From the NCBI GenBank assembly GCA_964034945.1, contig OZ035962.1:21175530-21239529 (forward strand): 64,000 nucleotides of DNA. The letters run 5' to 3'. The translations under genes were made by a program, and so were the position numbers. Positions 1 through 13,065 of the stretch are shown here, piece by piece. This DNA comes from Chrysopilus asiliformis (taxonomy: Eukaryota; Arthropoda; Insecta; Diptera; Rhagionidae). Positions within the stretch are counted from its first letter, which is position 1. Every line of letters starts with the position of its first letter. The notes under the pieces are model-generated. The model was not told the origin of the DNA, did not search any database, and saw only the letters and a list, made by a program, of their open reading frames with translations.

Positions 1-739
1 CGTTTTTCTCGATTTACTCCCAAACTACGCGTTTTTTAGTGGCCTTAAGTATGACAAAACTTGGAGAAAATAAAATTTCCCACACTTTTGTCTTTCGCGA
101 TAACTCGATATCTCAACCTGTTATCGAGATAAACCGTTATTTCCAAAAAAAAACAGTTTTTTGCGATTATCTCGAAAACTAACGGGTTTTTGCTGACTGA
201 ATGTATGAAGTGAATTAATGAGAATGGCATTCTGCACAATTTTGTTTCTTACCGTTATCCGTTATCTTTTACCGTTATTGAGATATTTTCATTAATATGT
301 AAAAAATCATATTTTTGCGAATAATTTGCAAACTAACGGTTTTTCGACAAATCAGTTAAAAGGATAATTAAAGATGTTAACATTTTCTACATTTTTGCCA
401 TTTACCGTAAATTGATATCTTTTACAGTTCTCAAGTTATCTCAAATTTTGTACGTTTTTGATATTTTTGGATGAACCAACAATTTATTGGGAGGTCGTCT
501 TAGGTTGACAACGCGACAGGGCTCTAGCGTAAATTGCACAGGGTCGTAGATTTTGTAGAAGAAAGTTTTGTGTTGACCACAACTGATATTTTTATTTTTA
601 TTGGCACAGACTTGTTTTGTAACAGCCATTCTTTAATAAATAAAAACAAGAAACAGAGAATAAAGTCAATAAAAGATTTTCTGTAACTATTTTTCATGTT
701 TTTTTGGTCGAAAAAGTATCAGACTACAAAAAAGTTGCG

Positions 740-940
740 TTAACCCTATTCCTGTCAGGCTGTGAATTTCGAACCAATATAGATGATTTAATACATGTTT
801 TAACGCAAAATTATTGGTCACTACGCTACTGTTATATAGAATAAATTTTATGTTTTTTTGTTAAATTGATTTTGCGTTAAAACATGTATTAAATCATCTA
901 TATTGGTTCGAAATTCACAGCCTGACAGGAATAGGGTTAA
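740..940. mobile_element. Hairpin MITE, piggyBac-like
   Basis: Two perfect 72-bp inverted arms (740-811 and 869-940) surround a 57-bp loop. The ends read TTAA-CCCTATTCC and GGAATAGGG-TTAA. A TTAA target with CCCT termini is the signature of piggyBac-type elements. There is no coding capacity, so it would move only with a transposase supplied elsewhere. The perfect match of the arms suggests recent activity or gene conversion. Confidence 0.85.
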
Positions 941-944
941 TCAA

Positions 945-2085
945 GTCAACCTTATTTAAAAATTGCGTTTATTGAGTCAACAGTGTTAAATTTTAGGTGT
1001 TGCGTTAACCGAGGAGTTGCGTTCTTCGAGGGTTGCGTTTACCGAGGTCACACCGTATTAAAGTTTATATTAAAGAAATTTTTTCTTTATATTTCATTGA
1101 AACAGCTCTTTGACTTTTCGAGTTATTTGAAAAATATTTCACCCGCTTCTATTTTATCCGACTTTACCCTATTTGACTTATATGGATTCACCATATTTTG
1201 ATTAGTATATTTGACTGTTGATTCATTTTTCGTTGGTATGTTCATATTTGACAACATCATATGAGGAAATATTTATTTAAAAATATGTGTCAAGCATATC
1301 AAGTCTCCCCTACAATGGTTTTTCGGTATTTTTTAACATTTCTAACGTTCTTTTCTTATCAAGTTCAACTTAGAATTCACCCTAAATGTTCGAAAATTTT
1401 AAAATTTATGTTCAGTAACCTCAGTGACTCGGGCTGATATCTTTTGGACTTTAATAAGCCCGAAAGTTGTCCAGTCTAATCGCACACTGGTAAACAAAAA
1501 AAGTCGAGATAACACATGCTAAATATAACCATATGAACGCATACGCGCATAAGTAGGTATCATAACCATGGCCGAGTTCCAAACTTAGAGTTCAGTTCAT
1601 TTTTACGTCTTCTGGTGTTTGGTCGTGTGAAACGAGAGTAAAATGTGATCAACTAAGTAAAATTCATTTTCAGTAAGTATTTAAAATTTTCACTTTTCAT
1701 GTGTATAAAAAGGAAATCGATATTGGAAAAATGCGGTGAATTAAAAATTCGAAATGTAAAAATCATTTTCAAAAGTAATTTACATGTAAATTAAATATTT
1801 TACGTTGTTTCAAAATTATTGAGAGTTTATAAAATTGTGAAATTCTTTAATTAAAGTTTAAATTTTTTTGTGATAAAATCGTAATCAGCGAAAAAAATCT
1901 AAAAAAAAATTATGAAAGTGGTTTGCAATAAAAATCTAAAAAATTAACTTCCTGAAATCATTTTTTTACGTTTTTAATATATAACTTTTCAGAATGAATA
2001 ATATCAAAGTATTGCGAGACGGAAGAGCTTTTATGGTGGAACTTGGTATGTGTTGCGACATAAAAGTTTTACTTTCACATTTTGA
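945..2085. other. Non-coding AT-rich stretch
   Basis: No supported gene. At 1004-1050 short phrases built on TTGCGTTAACCGAGG and TTGCGTTTACCGAGG recur, resembling ends of decayed transposons. Nothing else is recognised. Confidence 0.4.
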
Positions 2086-2088
2086 CTG

Positions 2089-2880
2089 TACAGCCGAATC
2101 TCGATTAATGCAAATGTTCAAATTAGGGACAAGAGAAAATATTTGTCTTATTAATAAATTAAAGTTGTAACATTTTTTTTTTAATTCCATTAACCCTAAT
2201 CAGCTCAGGCTAATTTTGTCCTTAATCCACGCAGGCGGTGACTCACAGTCACCATGCCGAAAAAAAAGAATAATTTAATAAAAAAAAAATTTTGTAAGTT
2301 TACATTTTTTAATTCAGTTAATAATATTTATTTATATATATGTACATCATTCGTACTCTTTATAATTGTAGCATAAAATAGATTTTCAAAAATTTTCGTT
2401 AACAAACATTTTTTTTTGCATTTGCACATATTTGCTTCAAAGCGCAACCTTAGCAATGGGGACACAGGAAGCAACGTTTTCTCTTTTGGGAAGTTCTACA
2501 GTTATTATCCCCTACTACGGTCCGATATTTTGCGAAACAGAAGCAAAGTGATACCAAAATACGCTTTCTTTGCTGGTAAAACCGTTACGGGGACTGTAAG
2601 TCACCGCCTGCGTGGATTAAGAGTGAATTTCATAAAAGCGAAATATTATTGTTGTATTAAAAAAAATTTAATTTTTTTTTCGTTTTTAAATAGTATTGGC
2701 ATAAAAAAACAAAGTCAAGGAGCATGAATGCAATAACTTTTCTAACATTCGTAACAATCACTCTCAAAACTGAAACGGTGACTCAAAGTCACCGGGTGTG
2801 CAGATTAGGGTTAAGTGCGTAAACATGCTTTCCCAGCATTGCAAAATTTTGCCTTGTGCGTAAATCGAGATTCGACTGTA
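2089..2880. mobile_element. Pogo/Tc1-like MITE (outer of a nested pair)
   Basis: Inverted ends CAGCCGAATCTCGATT (from 2091) and AATCGAGATTCGACTG (to 2878) are each flanked by TA, the target duplication of Tc1/mariner/pogo elements. No transposase is present. A second element (2190-2814) has inserted in it. Confidence 0.6.
2190..2814. mobile_element. PiggyBac-like MITE nested in the 2089-2880 element
   Basis: It starts TTAACCCTAATC and ends GATTAGGGTTAA. A subterminal inverted repeat of about 30 bp, containing GGCGGTGACT, lies at 2222-2253 and again, inverted, at 2595-2627; a third GGTGACT motif lies at 2776. TTAA plus CCCT termini fit piggyBac. There is no coding capacity. Confidence 0.75.
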
Positions 2881-3256
2881 TATTGTTAACTTAAACTCAT
2901 AAAGAAAATTAAACTCATGTTCATACTCTAAAATGTTCACTTTATTATAATTTCTTGTTTTCCCAGTGGTTTGCAAGAAATCAGTTTTTTAATTATCTTA
3001 ACAAATTTTTTTATTATTTTACTAACAAAATTATCAATGAAATCATCAGAAAAATATTATTCAAATTTCAGTCTATAAATTAATCTTTGGTAATATATTA
3101 ATATCATTTAAGTTGAATATAAAAGGTTATCTGTTGAATAAAACCGTTTTAATCAATGTTAACAGTTTTGGCTAGAACTGACTAATTTCTGCTTGTTATG
3201 TCTTCAATTTTTTTGTGGCTCAAATTACAATAAAAAAAACCTCTGAAAAATTATAG

Positions 3257-3701
3257 TACAGTAGACAATTGGTAATACGAATCGATAGAAACTGGAACTA
3301 ATTCGAACCACGGAGGTTTTCGAATTACTGGATACTTATGGTGGACATTTTGTTTAATAAAACAGTTTTAATAGAAAAAAAAATCTTTTTGAAGGTAAAA
3401 TTGAGTAACAATATTCTTGCAGTTAAAATGTATATACATCTATGTGACAACATTAAATTTTTTAAAAGAAACTTGAAATTTTGACTTCAAAATTAATGTC
3501 TGTATAGTTACGAAAGTACATACCACCACGTAAATTTTGTTATTCAAGCCATTTCCATGCTCGGCAAAGAAAGCTCAAATTATAGAGACCAATATATCGA
3601 TCAAAATTCAAGCTACAAGATACCCAATATAAAAAATTTGTCGTTCAAATTAGCGTGCTATTCGAATTACCGCGTGTTCGAATTACCGAGTCTCTACTGT
3701 A
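3257..3701. mobile_element. Pogo/Tigger-like MITE
   Basis: The left end is TA-CAGTAGACAATTGG and the right end, inverted, is TA-CAGTAGAGACTCGG. Further inverted similarity (GGTAATTCGAA-type phrases) runs inward. The TA duplication and CAGT start fit pogo/Tigger-type non-autonomous elements. Confidence 0.65.
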
Positions 3702-4375
3702 ATATTAATCTATCCCCAAATTAGACGATTTCGCTTTAGGTTGGCTTTCACAAAAAAAGTCTTTTCAAAAATTAAAACTATTTAAAATGAGCATTTTTAC
3801 TGTGCATATATTTCTAAAATCAAGACGAATTGATAAGAAAAACATGAATTTTCTACTATTAATAAAATGCCGTGCTTGTAGCATTCATTCGTCTATATTT
3901 GTAATTCGTCGTCATTTTTAGTACCAGTCGCATGGATTGATTTTTTCCATGGTATTTTACTTTAATTTTAGATAAATAAATGAATTTATTTAATTAACTT
4001 ACTGACAAAAAATTCGTTATATTCATTTTTGAATTACCACTTTTCCTTGTTCCTCGACTGAGTATTGTTTCTCTGTATGGGTAAGAAAATTCCTATACAG
4101 ATAATTTTCGAAATATTTAACCAAATGTTGAACATTTGGTGAAATCCAGAAAAAAAATCCGAAAGTTTTGATAATAAAATAAAACATCCACAAACCTCTT
4201 ATATATATTTTTATATATGTTACCGGCCAAACCAGTTTAGCCGGTTTCAGGCTAAACTAGTTTAGCCTAGACCAAACCAGTTCGTCCTACGCTGAGAAAA
4301 TAGAAATATATATTTTGAGTGGCAATCCCTACAATGTTAGTACCAGCATAAACAAAATATAAGGAGACTGTTAAT

Positions 4376-5620
4376 TTCTAACAACTCGAAACTTGACCGA
4401 AATTGAATTTCAACACTGAAAAATAACCCAGCAGGTATGCATGGCAGGTCGGCAGCGCCCACGAGCAGCGGAGCGACGAAAAACATTGAATTTATTTTCA
4501 AACTTTCTGATCAACACGAAGTTTTACCGAAATCGTAGTTTTCTATCAAGTTTTGGGAAAGTGCCGGGAAAGTTATAGTACCTCCCATACAATTTTTTTA
4601 AATACAAATTTCTCGAACACTGCGCTTTTGAGAAAAAATGCATATAATTAAAATTAAAGGAAATAATATTGCTTACCTTTTATTTATTTTTTCGGAAACT
4701 TTAAATATTGCAGAGGAAAGTCATGTGATGCTCACATCTGTTTTTTTTTTTCAATTGTTTAAATTATACTGTTTAAATAAAATACATTTATTTGCTTTAT
4801 CAAACTACAATTCTGTGGAAATTTGCCAAAACTTGATACTTACATTCTTAAAACTTTTAAAAAAGCAATTTAAATATGAAGAAAATATAACAAGATACAA
4901 TTTTTAGTTTGCTGGTTATTTTAACGTTAAAAGTTCAAAATAAATGTTTAATTAACCCCATGGTTCCATTAGACTTTTTAGAATCATGATTTTTTCCCCC
5001 ACTCCATATTTTGGCGAATAAAAAAATCAGCGCGTGGGCATTTTCAGTCATGATTTTTCATTTTTATTGTGTCTCCATAGCGTACTTAGAAATGTCAACC
5101 AGGAGGTAATCAGGGCAGCCAACTAGAAATCAGCCAATTTGACTGAACAAATGTCAAAAAAAAATCCTACTTTTCAGCAGCCGAAAAAATCATGACAGTA
5201 CGGAGATTTAAATCATGATGCAAGATTTTTTGAGTCTCCATTAGATTTTTTCGTGATTGGATTTAAAAACAATCTGGAAAAAAGTCTAGTGGAGTCGTGG
5301 AGTAACGAGCAACCTAAAAATTTTGTCATGTCACATAAATATTGTAAAAAATCAAAATATTCAAATCGAAAACCTGCGGAAGGAAAAAAACAGCCCAAAC
5401 ACACTTGTCCCGTTTCATGTCGCTTGCATAAGAATTCAACGAGAATAAAACTGGAAAGGCAAACTAGTTTAAAAAGGAAAACTAGTTTTAACAAAGGACG
5501 AACGTGAGCAGTGGGTCACCACGGCTGCTCGTTGGTACTGCCGACTAGTCGGTAGCTCTTACTTCACGATGCGAGATTTTTTTTTGAATTTCGGTCTTGC
5601 ACTAATTTGAGTTGTTAGAA
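4376..5620. mobile_element. Long-TIR DNA element, family not assigned
   Basis: TTCTAACAACTC at the left is matched by GAGTTGTTAGAA at the right. Inverted similarity extends about 100 bp inward, including GACCGAAATT and CGAGCAGC phrases. The interior has no transposase; the antiparallel ORFs at 5213-5507 look fortuitous. Confidence 0.5.
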
Positions 5621-5629
5621 AAAAGTGAT

Positions 5630-7820
5630 CTCTATAATACACAATTTTTGATCTGGGTAAGTAAGTGAATCAGAAAAGTGTAAGTGTAAAGCAAAAGTGG
5701 ATGAATTTTATAATAGTAAAAATATACTAATATCACAGAAATCGAAATATTTGGGAAGAACTAAAACCACCAACGTGAAACTTTTATGATTTTTGACGAT
5801 TGATCTATGAAATTTTTTCATAAATTCGATGAGTAGATTTCATAAATTTTAGGAAAATACGCCATAAGTCCCATTAAAAACTCCATGATATCTATGTAAA
5901 ACTTCATAAACGCCATGAAAATCTTTTCTTAAAAATGTTTAATTTTTTGTCATAGGTTCTAATCTACGAATAAGAATGACAGGAAAACAGAATCTGCACG
6001 TATACAGTGTCCGTGAGTGAAGCATTTTTTCTGAATAGCCCCCAAAGAGATTTCTGATTTATCCCGCAAAGAGATTTTACTGTCCGAAAAGTCACATTTT
6101 TTCACATTTGCACAGCATGTCACGTTATTTTATGTTTTTATCATTAATAAGCGGTGAGTTTTGCATCGAAATTAATTTAGTTTGCGCGAATTAAGTCAGT
6201 AAATTAAACAAAATTCGATGAAAACCGAAACGTCTACGAAAAAAACATTTATGATAATTCGTACAAATTCACGCACTCGCGAAACTTCGTTTTGCTTTTA
6301 ATAAAGTTTTGCTACACACCCAAAACAAATTTTATCATCAAAGTTATGTAAAATGTTGTTTTTTCGTCAGCATACGCGAAATTAATTTTTAATCGTAACA
6401 CTTAATGGCGCACCATTAAACAACAAAAACAAGAAGAAGAGCGATCTGTCGAAAAACACCAGTGGCGTATCAAAGCAAATGAATTGCTTTATCTAAGGTT
6501 TTCTAAATTTGTCCATCTTTCCCTACGTCACTACATTAAACTTAATGGTGTTCGTTGTTACTCACACCAACAAGAAAAATGCTTCAATTTTTTGGCTTTA
6601 TCTGTCTTCCTGTTATTCTTATTCGTAGGTTCTAATACCACACTTCAATGGTTCCAAATCACGCCTAAATTTCTATAGACTTTCTTTAGTTTTTCATAGA
6701 TATTACGAATTATTTTTCTGAGTATAAATTTCCGTCAGATACAGGTTTCACCGTTATTAGGTATCGCGGCATCATGTTTTCGTGTAGTAATAAAGTTAAG
6801 TGGAACTTGTCATTTAACAATTTAACAAAAAAACAATCGTTTCGCCCTTAATAATACTCCAAATACGCATCTATGGCCAGAAAGAAAATTTCGAAACTGC
6901 GAAAAAAAACTTCATAGTTTGTGAGAAACCTCTGACACGCCCTGCAGATGGCATGACCCAAAATTCTAGCTCAATAAATAAAGTTGTGTTCAATCAAAGA
7001 ATATAAAGCTTTACAAGAAATATTTTCTCAAACAAATTTTCGATTTCAGCCCTGGATTTTGTTATTCTGAATTCGGTAATTGGTACTTCGAAATTCTGTA
7101 TTTCTGGATGTCCAAATTCATTGTTACCTATATTTTACGGGATTTTGTTTTCGAGATTTTGTACTCCATCTTTTGACTTTCGAGATTCAGTACCGAACCC
7201 ATTCAAAAGGATCCGTACGAAAACCCGAATCATAATAGACCGAATCAACAAGATCCCGAATTTTTGAAAAATCCGGCATAGCGATCGTGGATTACATATG
7301 CTCTGGGAATCACAATAAATATTAGCAAATAAAAATTTTCAATTATTATTAAATATAATTTCTATCTGTTAATCGTTAGTTTTAATATTTGTGAAAAATT
7401 TCTTCTCTAAAAATAAAAAAAACCTAGTATGTTAAAACATCTTAAGACGAAAATTTGAAGGATTTTTTTTTGTGGTACCTTTTTCGGAGAGCCCACAGAT
7501 GAAACGTGCTCGTGCTCCTTCCAATTACCCCACTGGTTTAATCACTTGTAAAGTTTTCTGCTTTTATTAAAAATACGACAGTTTTGTTTCATATACTGAA
7601 ACGTTTTTATATTATGGAATGTAGATAGCGATTTTTGGAAGCATACTCCACAAATTATGGATGGAGACAGCTTTTCAGAATAGCATTTCTGTCCTAAACA
7701 ATTATTCTGAAAAATGCTGAAGTTACGGGGACTTTTTAATAACAGAACATGAACATGGACGTGATTTTCGTCTAATTGAGCAAGATCTTAAATCATTTGT
7801 GTTAAAACACCTCAAAATAA
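5630..7820. other. Non-coding stretch
   Basis: No supported gene or clear repeat. Only short ORFs without recognisable protein signature occur here. Confidence 0.4.
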
Positions 7821-7823
7821 TGT

Positions 7824-7963
7824 TTAACCCATTTCTTGCCACTGGTGGATTTTTGCACCGGCATGTCTTGAAGAAATCAATTTTTTTCTTTACTCAATAG
7901 CTCAACCTTAATGAGGTATCGGCAAATTACGTCGATTTCGGGTAGTAGCAAGAAATGGGTTAA
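7824..7963. mobile_element. PiggyBac-like MITE, 140 bp
   Basis: The ends are TTAA-CCCATTTCTTGC and GCAAGAAATGGG-TTAA. A TTAA target with CCC termini is piggyBac-like. The internal 108 bp have no coding capacity. Confidence 0.8.
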
Positions 7964-8831
7964 AAGATATGTGCTTCAATAAAAAAACATCGAAGATTTC
8001 TTAAAAATTTTCGTTTTAACAATAGTTTTTTACATTGTATTGTATAAAAACAATGAAAATCATATTTTATTATATTTAAAAAAAATTAATTACCAGTAAT
8101 TAACAGTAAAATATTAATTAATTAATATTTTTTATATCATATTAAAAATTTTATGAAATTTTGACATTAAAAAAGAAAGCATTTCAAAAAGATTTTAGTA
8201 AACTTTTCATAATGTTTATAAAAATATCTAGAGCGAAAATTAATACAATTTGTTTACAGTTCTCACATTCATGCAAGAATTTTTTTGTATTGCGGATTTG
8301 AAACAATCAAAATAAGTAAATTAAAATAATTGATTAAGAAATATTGAATGATTTAAATGATTATGCACAGAGAAAAAATATAAAATGAAAAAAAATGATC
8401 CAGATATGTTTTATTAAAACATCATTTATAACTCTTGAAAGATACGCCGATTTTTATATTCGTAGCAGACGAAACTTTACGGTGATATCAAATAATTCAG
8501 AGTTTTCTGCGAAGAAAGGGAAAAAGCATAGTCATTTTTATATATTTTTTATTTGGAATGTGGCCTTATTAAGAAAAAAATTCTAGCATCAATAAACTTT
8601 ATAGAAAACCAAGAACTGCAAATATTTTGCGGAAAGCCTTTTTTGTGATTTGTTCTGAAAAGTTAGATCGAAATGGGGAACATTATGGAAGTGTAGTTCT
8701 AAAATTGTAATTAAAAATCTTTACTTCAACATAAACCAGTGTTGACTGTAGCGAATAGTAACTTAAATTTTTTAACCAGAAATTCATAATTTTTTTTCTT
8801 TTGAAAGTTATTTACTTGTTTGTAACAAACC

Positions 8832-8991
8832 GTAACCATTAATGCCCACTGTTAGATATATATATAATGTAACCCAAAAATCACATTTTTTTGGGAGTTT
8901 GTTATTTATTTATCTCGTTTGCGGCAGCTTTGAATACAATTATGAGATAAAACTTTTTCTTATTGAAAAGGTCTGGGCGCTAATGGGTTAA
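8832..8991. mobile_element. Short MITE, piggyBac-like, degraded
   Basis: The left end GTAACCATTAATGCCCA pairs with the right end (inverted) TTAACCCATTAGCGCCCA. The right side has an intact TTAA and the left a mutated GTAA. No coding capacity. Confidence 0.5.
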
Positions 8992-9280
8992 TAAATCTGA
9001 TTTTTGTGTTTTTATACAATTAAAATTGAATTTTCAACCAACATGCATTTTTTTTTGTTGTCCTGACATGAATTTCTGTAAATTTGGTATATTTTTGACA
9101 TCCGAAAAGTCACAAAATGATGTAAAAATTAAAAGAAATACCTTTATATTAAGCAATGTAATATTTCCATATGTTTTAAATGTCACAATAAGACAAGAAT
9201 TCATGTTAGCTGAAAATTGTAATTTTTTTCGGTACACTGTATTTTCTACAAAATGTACAAGTTTTTTTTATTGCAGTACA

Positions 9281-9479
9281 CACGCAGAGTAAATCTAATT
9301 ATTTGTTAGTTCGAATCGGAAATACAACTAAAAACAATAGTCAATTTAACCATAAAATAGTAAATGTAACATCTAAGTAGTTAAATTCATTATAACAATA
9401 GTCGATTTTGACTATTTTTATAATTAAAATTAACTATTTTAGTTGTATTCCCGATTCGAACCAGTTTTTCTCTGCGTGC
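9281..9479. mobile_element. MITE with CACGCAGAG termini
   Basis: Terminal inverted repeats CACGCAGAG and CTCTGCGTG are followed inward by a second inverted block, GTTCGAATCGG...ACAACTAAAA. The length is about 200 bp with no coding capacity, and the superfamily is not assigned. Confidence 0.6.
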
Positions 9480-9483
9480 ACTC

Positions 9484-10157
9484 TAAAGGCCGGTACAGAC
9501 TATATAAGTATTTTAGTCAAGTATGAATTAATTTAGTTTAGTGAAATTAGGCCCCTTTTACACCGGCGATTTGTATCTGAATTCTCCACGAATTTTATTC
9601 AGAATTTATTTGGCGAATTTTATTTACTCACCAAAAGTTTACAAAATTTAAATATATTCTGGAAATTTTCTATGGCAAAATTCAAGTTGCTTTTGAATAA
9701 AGTTCACGAGATTCGGAAAAAGTTGTCAAAATGTGTATTAAATGAATCGCTTTTTGAAGAACTTTCCAAACTAGAACAAGATTTCACTTTCGATAGGTCC
9801 ATTGTTATTGTTAAAAAAATCCGCGTTGAATTTTATTCTTGAAATTTAGTCCAAAAATTCGATTCCTAATGTAAACGAGTTTGAATTTTATTGTGATGAT
9901 TTATTCTCAAGACTTGTTTCAGGAATAAACTTCTGGGATTTGGTGGCGCAATTTAAACGATTGTGAGACTTGAATTTAGTGTAACAAAATAAAATTCGTG
10001 GAATAAAGTGTCAGATGTAAACGGGACCTTAGTTTAGTTACTAGTGTGAACATTGATATTAGTCAAGTAGTTCACACCAGTTTATATTCACTCCAGTTTA
10101 GTCACTAAATTACTTGCTACTTGACTAAAATACTTTAAAAGTCTGTTTCGACCCTAA
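9484..10157. mobile_element. PIF/Harbinger-like MITE (outer)
   Basis: Left end TAA-AGGCCGGTACAGACT and right end AGTCTGTTTCGACCC-TAA enclose further inverted similarity (AAGTATTTTAGTCAAGTA). A 3-bp TAA duplication fits PIF/Harbinger. It is interrupted by the element at 9547-10031. Confidence 0.6.
9547..10031. mobile_element. PIF/Harbinger-like MITE nested in 9484-10157
   Basis: Ends GGCCCCTTTTACA and, inverted, GGTCCCGTTTACA are flanked by TTA on both sides. An inner inverted block, CCACGAATTTTATT, lies about 40 bp in from each end. No coding capacity. Confidence 0.65.
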
Positions 10158-10936
10158 GGTAAAATCGAGTTATTTGAACGGAAAATGATACCGGTTTCGC
10201 TCTTTGATATAAATTTTATAATTACGTCATTACAAATATTTGTTTCTTAATTCCTGTTCATTTTTTGAGAACGACTGGAACAGTTCCCCTTCCAATTGAA
10301 AAAAAAAAACATTTACATTCATACTTGGGAAAATTTGAGATTTTTCAAAATCTAGTGTGACTGAAAATTTCGGTTCTGAAAGTGTTAATTATACTCAATT
10401 TTAATATATATTTTTTTAATACTCAATTTTATTATGCAACTCTATCATACCTACACTTAATTGAAAAATAAATGTTTTCGAGAAGCGTGCATGTTTTTCA
10501 AAGTATTTTTTAAATACTTGTCCTAGGGAATAAATCCTACATTATTTGAGGTGCTTAGAATGTTGTCGTTGACGAAATGCAAGAAGAAAAATTCAATTTT
10601 TTTCACTTTTTTAACGAAGAGCCAGTAGTGTACCAAAAGGATGATAGAAGGAGCGGGTGGCACGTTTTTAGGGTGGAAAATATCGGTCCATCACATAAAC
10701 TACGTAAAACAATCACAAAAAAAGTTCTTCAAATTTTCACCAGTAAAACTTTTGAAGCAGAAATTTATTATATCTGCTACATGCTCCACCAACCCTTACT
10801 ACGACACTGTGAAAAGCCCTTTATTTTTTCTGCCCTACACATTTTAAAGCAAATAATCACGAAACCATAAAATAAGCCTTTAACGGCATTTGACGGAAAC
10901 GCTTTTTTGAATATTCAACTCTGTTCGAAGCATATA

Positions 10937-11198
10937 AAATCCTCGATCTACAATACGTCGATATGATACTAACCTCGATATATGTCAACAAAAATTCGAT
11001 ATACAACGCTAAATATAAAAAAAAAATCAAAACTTTAATCTTTTAATCTATTCTAAACTATTCAGAATTTATAGCGCTATTATTTTCACAAGGTACACAC
11101 ATAAAAAAATATCAAAAAAATACAATAGTCGACTTTTTAACATACAACGCAAAATCACGAAATTTTAGCTGCCCAAAATCGTTGTAAATCGAGGATTT
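10937..11198. mobile_element. MITE, AAATCCTCGAT termini
   Basis: AAATCCTCGATCTACAA at the left is matched in inverted form by TTGTAAATCGAGGATTT at the right. Length about 260 bp, no coding capacity. The ends resemble the pogo-like element at 2089-2880. Confidence 0.5.
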
Positions 11199-11199
11199 C

Positions 11200-12850
11200 C
11201 CCATATTAGAAGAATTGCATTTATTCAGGTGTTTCAAAGTATCCCGATCATATTTTTATAAAAATGTTTACTTAAACACTACGTTTAACTAAAAATAAAG
11301 TACTACATTCGATAAATTAAATTGAAACCAACCCGTGCAGAGCGAGGTAAAAAAAGGGAGCTCCGAGTGAAGCCCAAATGCTCCAGAATTTCTACTATGC
11401 CGGATCTGCAATAAAAAAATTTCGCAGCAGAGCGAATAATTCAATTTGAGTTTTACACCTATAAACTTGCGGCGAATTCCTTTGCAAAATTTTGGTTGAG
11501 AGATATATTTTCTAATTTTGCATTACTTTTGACGAGACGAGAGAGAGATTTTAATACCTGCAGAACAAAAAATTAAAATTTAATTTTTATACAAAATACG
11601 CGATATATAAAATGTACTTTAAATTTAAAACCGCACGAGTTTGGAAAAATAAATTAACACGACGACACGAACTTTAATTAAATAAGATTTACAATCGAAG
11701 CCCAAAAACTATGAAATATAAAAAAAAAGTTCTCACAAAAAATCCTTAACTTTTTGTTGAATTTATGTTATTCTTACCTTGTTTTACTTTTTGGGAATCG
11801 CGTAGAGCCCACACTTATATTTTAAAAGCTTCCTGTGTCCTAATATAATTTAAAATGTTATTACATAGGCGTGGGTGTTCAAGAACTGTAACTGCATCCA
11901 TCCTATTCGCTGCTGCTGTATGCATCCCCATTTACTAGTGTCATACAAGCGATTTTTGCGAAAAAAAAAAAATTAGATATTTATTAATTTTTCAAAATAC
12001 TCCGAACTGTGGGGGTACTTAATGACCCCTGATATGACAGCACATGGTCGCAATTAGACACGAACTCATATAAACCTGTAACTTCTACATAGTACCACCT
12101 ATCACCGCACGGCGCAGCGCTGCGATGCAAAGCCCGTTATTGTGGGACAGACTTAATCCGATTACCAATGCCATCGAAGCATCCATGGCTACGACACGAG
12201 CCACCTCTGCTAAAAAAAAAGAAAAAAATTATTAGGAAAAATCTATCTATAATCAGGAAAATTGCAACCTAATCGCTGGTCGCGGCGACAGAAAACGCCC
12301 ACTGCGATGCAACAGACCGCCCTTTGTACGATGGGGATGATGCAAGACTGTGTAATACAACCGGATCGCTGCCCGTTGCAACAGGTCGCTTTCTGTGTAC
12401 ACGAGCCTTTAGATGGGCTCGTCGTCAAAGAAGGTGACGCGCGTTCTTTTTGTTTCGAGTGCCCAGAGCGCTTTCTCAGCACACTTTTTCGAAACTAATG
12501 TAAAAAATGCTGATGGATTTTCCAAATCAAATCTTTACAAAGTTTGACAGGGCTCTAATACACTAACGTTCTTAAAACTGATATTTATACACAACTTGTT
12601 AAAAACATGAATGATTTTGGGAATTTCTCTACAGACCAATGTAATAATATGTAATGATACAGTAGTCAAAGAGACCTCTTTAATGTTATCTGCTGATTCC
12701 AGTGATTTTTGCATATAGATGTGACTAATGCAGTTCTCAAAAGACCTCCTACTACAGCATATATGTTATTTTTAGCCATGTCTAATGAACCTCACAAATC
12801 ATTTCCGGTAATCAGTTCGTTTGCTGGTCGAGTTCCTGAACACCTGAAAA
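11200..12850. other. Non-coding stretch with a GC-richer island
   Basis: No supported gene. The interval 12,240-12,490 is locally GC-richer and open on both strands, but neither translation shows a recognisable domain or codon pattern. Confidence 0.4.
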
Positions 12851-12854
12851 GTGA

Positions 12855-12960
12855 GACCTAAAGAAAAAATCTCTAACAACCTGAAAGAAAAAAAACCTAA
12901 ACAACACCTGATATTTTTAAAAAATCTTTAAATAAAAAAGCCTATTTTTTAATTTTATAA
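12855..12960. repeat. ACCTAAAGAAAAAATCT-type purine tract
   Basis: A low-complexity AAACCT/GAAAAA tract. Related tracts lie just 3' of family A' copies at 19,609 and 32,876 and of the gene remnant at 20,471, so it looks like part of the 3' flank of a viral gene rather than random low complexity. Confidence 0.45.
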
Positions 12961-12969
12961 TTTTTATTT

Positions 12970-13065
12970 TTAGAAACATTTTTCTGTGGCCCACATTGTG
13001 TGGTCCACTCCACCAAATTTTTTATTTAATCGGTATAAATTCACATCTAATACGCCTGCTGTTGT
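12970..13065 (-). pseudogene. Family A' fragment (C-terminal 31 codons)
   Basis: The minus strand encodes TTAGVLDVNLYRL followed by a FGGVDHTMWATEK-like end. This matches the tail of the intact family A' ORF at 32,876 (SGVLNWDLYRI...GGVSHINWATD). The rest of the gene is absent. It marks the left edge of the viral mosaic. Function unknown. Confidence 0.6.

Noticed and set aside
5213..5507. Two antiparallel ORFs of 84 and 93 codons
   Set aside because: They mirror each other inside a terminal-inverted-repeat element and resemble no protein.
10577..10870. 97-codon ORF
   Set aside because: No recognisable domain; amino-acid composition is that of random AT-rich DNA.
12243..12498. Overlapping ORFs on both strands
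   Set aside because: Both frames are open only because the stretch is GC-richer; no motif, no conservation evidence.
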